A stretch of 7,313 nt of DNA from Actinobacteria bacterium UBA2236 (GTDB lineage: Bacteria; Actinomycetota; Actinomycetes; Nanopelagicales; Nanopelagicaceae): contig DDYK01000036.1 in NCBI GenBank assembly GCA_002347935.1, positions 1 to 7,313 of the forward strand. Direction: 5' to 3'. The translations under genes and the position numbers were made by a program. The notes beneath the pieces were generated by a model, which was not told where the DNA came from, made no database searches, and saw only the letters and a program-made list of their open reading frames with translations. Positions 6,287-7,313 of the stretch are shown here, piece by piece (position 1 is the first letter of the stretch; each line of letters opens with the position of its first letter).

Positions 6287-6712
6287 ATGCGAGAGGTAAT
6301 GAGATGGCCAATCTGGCTGACTTTATTAATTATCTGCCTTGACTTATCAATCTTGCTATCTATCTGGGCCTCACTTGGCAATCTAGCTACAGTAGTTACT
6401 GCAGCAATTCTTGCTATCTCAACTATCTTCTTCTATCGCGCTACCTCACTAACTATTGAAATAGATTCAGAGCGCCTCATTGCTGGAAGAGCCAACATAG
6501 AGATTGCGTATCTAAAGAGAGTAGAGATATTAAGTGAAGAAGAAATGTCATTTCATAGAGGTGCAGGCATTAATCCGCAGGCCTTTCTTGCACTGCGCTT
6601 CTGGGTCAAAGGAGGTCTCAAGATTGAGATTGCAGATCCTCGCGATCCAACACCATTTTGGCTGGTAAGTTCTGAGAATCCAGCGAGATTTGCCGAGAAA
6701 TTGAATCTTTAA
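6287..6712 (+). CDS. DUF3093 family membrane protein
   Basis: The product is 141 residues from this start. An N-terminal REVMRWPIW stretch leads into two transmembrane helices (about 10-29 and 33-51), followed by a soluble domain. The family-typical parts of that domain are SERLIAGRANIEI and, near the end, ADPRDPTPFWLVSSENPARF. Function is unknown; the homologue next to dut in M. tuberculosis is Rv2698. Start choice: the frame is open back to an ATG at 6224, giving 21 extra residues, but that ATG overlaps the divergent thioesterase start codon, has no ribosome binding site, and the extra residues (GYPVDRKALSNSS...) do not resemble the family. ATG 6287 aligns with the usual N-terminus and has a TANNNT box six bases upstream. 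The stop TAA (6710-6712) overlaps the convergent DUF4193 stop within the shared sequence TTAA. Confidence 0.87.
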   Translation: MREVMRWPIWLTLLIICLDLSILLSIWASLGNLATVVTAAILAISTIFFYRATSLTIEIDSERLIAGRANIEIAYLKRVEILSEEEMSFHRGAGINPQAFLALRFWVKGGLKIEIADPRDPTPFWLVSSENPARFAEKLNL

Positions 6713-7002
6713 GCGCAATCCTTACAGACTGCTTTAGCTCCCTCGCCGCGGGCGAGTTGAGTAATGTGATGAACCAGGAAGCAACGCGAGCAGGTAAATT
6801 CGTTATCTTGCTTTGGAACTACTCGAACTGACAACTCTTCACCAGATAGATCTGCTCCTGGTAGTTCAACATTTTCTGCCTCTTCTTCATCGAGATCAAC
6901 TTGACCTGATTGAGCTTCAGCTCTTCTAGCCTTTAACTCTTCTAAGGATTCCTCATGTAACTCTTCATCGGTTTTTCGAGGCGTGTCATAATCAGTTGCC
7001 AT
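6709..7002 (-). CDS. DUF4193 family zinc-ribbon protein
   Basis: This is a small acidic protein of 97 residues that is near-universal and highly conserved in actinobacteria (Rv2699c in M. tuberculosis). Seen: MATDYDTPRKTDEEL at the N-terminus, a glutamate-rich middle, ELPGADLSGEELSVRVVPKQ (20 residues from 46), and a C-terminal zinc ribbon with Cys71-x2-Cys74 (CSRCFLVHH) and Cys93-x2-Cys96 (CKDC). The biochemical role is not established; the ribbon suggests nucleic-acid or protein contact. The ATG at 7000-7002 was chosen because the family begins with MATDYDTPRK. An in-frame ATG ten codons upstream (7032) would add MQEEIGGERS, which encodes the ribosome binding region and is not family-like. 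Confidence 0.93.
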   Translation of the reverse strand: MATDYDTPRKTDEELHEESLEELKARRAEAQSGQVDLDEEEAENVELPGADLSGEELSVRVVPKQDNEFTCSRCFLVHHITQLARGEGAKAVCKDCA

Positions 7003-7006
7003 TGAT

Positions 7007-7017
7007 CTCTCACCACC
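7007..7017 (-). promoter_or_regulatory. Ribosome binding region of the DUF4193 gene
   Basis: The minus strand reads GGTGGTGAGAG followed by four bases and the ATG at 7002. The purine-rich GGTGAGAG supports the 7002 start over the upstream ATG at 7032. The match to the anti-Shine-Dalgarno sequence is partial. Confidence 0.4.
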
Positions 7018-7067
7018 AATCTCTTCTTGCATCGAGCCAGACCATTTAGTCTCGTGGCTACGGGCGG

Positions 7068-7096
7068 ATAATGCCCAACTAGTTGCTCGCTGTCCT
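7068..7096 (-). promoter_or_regulatory. Candidate promoter for the DUF4193 gene
   Basis: On the minus strand AGGACA (7091-7096; four of six match TTGACA) and CATTAT (7068-7073; four of six match TATAAT) are exactly 17 bases apart. Transcription from here would give a leader of about 60 bases before the ATG at 7002, which agrees with this gene having a ribosome binding region. The leader could form a small imperfect hairpin at 7035-7059. The motif match is moderate, and read-through from trmD cannot be excluded. Confidence 0.3.
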
Positions 7097-7139
7097 ATCC
7101 AACACTCGGCGTGTCGCGATTATTCCCCTGTTGTTAAGC

Positions 7140-7313
7140 CTATTGACCTAACTCTGAGCGGCGTTTGGCTTCTTCCTGCCTCCACTTTTGAATCTGGCCA
7201 TGATTCCCAGAGAGGAGCACTTCGGGAACATTTAGATTTCGCCAAATAGCCGGTTTAGTAAATGTTGGATACTCCAGAGCGCCAATTTCATTATGTGATT
7301 CCTCGTCAAGAGA
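7140..7313 (-). CDS. trmD: tRNA (guanine-37-N1)-methyltransferase TrmD, C-terminal fragment (5' part beyond window)
   Basis: The minus strand is open from the right edge for 57 codons and ends with TAG at 7140-7142. The peptide contains ALEYPTFTKPAIWRNL, VPEVLLSGNHGQIQKWR and a short basic tail (EEAKRRSELGQ). This matches the C-terminal domain of TrmD, whose family reads L-[ED]-x-P-x-[YF]-T-[RK]-P and VPxVLLSGxHxxIxxWR. TrmD methylates N1 of G37 in tRNAs with a G at position 36, which prevents +1 frameshifts. The tail is slightly shorter than in relatives that end near RRPDLL. The frame is partial only because of the window edge. In most bacteria rplS follows trmD; here the next gene on this strand is DUF4193, 137 bases downstream. 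Confidence 0.9.
   Translation of the reverse strand, partial: SLDEESHNEIGALEYPTFTKPAIWRNLNVPEVLLSGNHGQIQKWRQEEAKRRSELGQ

Noticed and set aside
7003..7139. Possible small RNA or tRNA gene in the longest gap
   Set aside because: No cloverleaf, no terminator-like hairpin with T-run and no known RNA signature could be found; a promoter and leader for DUF4193 explain it better.
1..7313. A defence, toxin-antitoxin, mobile or otherwise new system
   Set aside because: Every gene fits a conserved actinobacterial family in a mostly conserved order. There are no transposase, integrase, terminal repeats, CRISPR repeats or unusual base composition.

Overview
The window looks like a compact, low-to-moderate-GC genome of an actinobacterium. 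All nine genes match known families, and most belong to a block that is syntenic across Actinomycetota. In Mycobacterium tuberculosis this block is Rv2689c (TRAM RNA methyltransferase), Rv2690c (APC permease), ceoB/ceoC (TrkA-type RCK proteins), Rv2693c (DUF3159), OB-fold and DUF3710 genes, dut, Rv2698 (DUF3093) and Rv2699c (DUF4193). AT-rich codon use, overlapping stop and start codons and very short intergenic gaps point to a streamlined lineage, for example freshwater acI / Nanopelagicales. The taxon is an inference, not something read directly.

Layout: (1) 1-1951, minus: most of an aconitase (acnA) running off the left edge; it carries an apparent in-frame loss of about 33 conserved codons. 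(2) 2010-3170, minus: a TRAM-domain, 4Fe-4S, TrmA/RlmD-type 5-methyluridine RNA methyltransferase. (3) 3266-4590, plus: two tandem TrkA/RCK potassium-transport regulators. (4) 4593-6225, minus: a translationally coupled operon of PaaI-like thioesterase, dut (dUTPase) and DUF3159 membrane protein, transcribed in that order, joined by 4-base ATGA overlaps. (5) 6287-6712, plus: a DUF3093 membrane protein. (6) 6709-7002, minus: a DUF4193 zinc-ribbon protein. (7) 7140-7313, minus: the C-terminal end of trmD, the tRNA m1G37 methyltransferase.

The genes are housekeeping functions (TCA cycle, RNA modification, potassium homeostasis, nucleotide-pool sanitation) grouped by conserved ancestry more than by one pathway. 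Several transcription units start with a TANNNT hexamer 6-8 bases before the start codon, which suggests leaderless mRNAs as is common in actinobacteria. No stretch above 300 bases lacks a gene; the longest gaps are 3171-3265 and 7003-7139.

I found no mobile element, CRISPR array, RNA gene or convincing new multi-gene system. The observation most worth a second look is the internal deletion in the aconitase. After that come the absence of the usual APC permease, OB-fold and DUF3710 genes from the block, and a trmD that is not followed by rplS.
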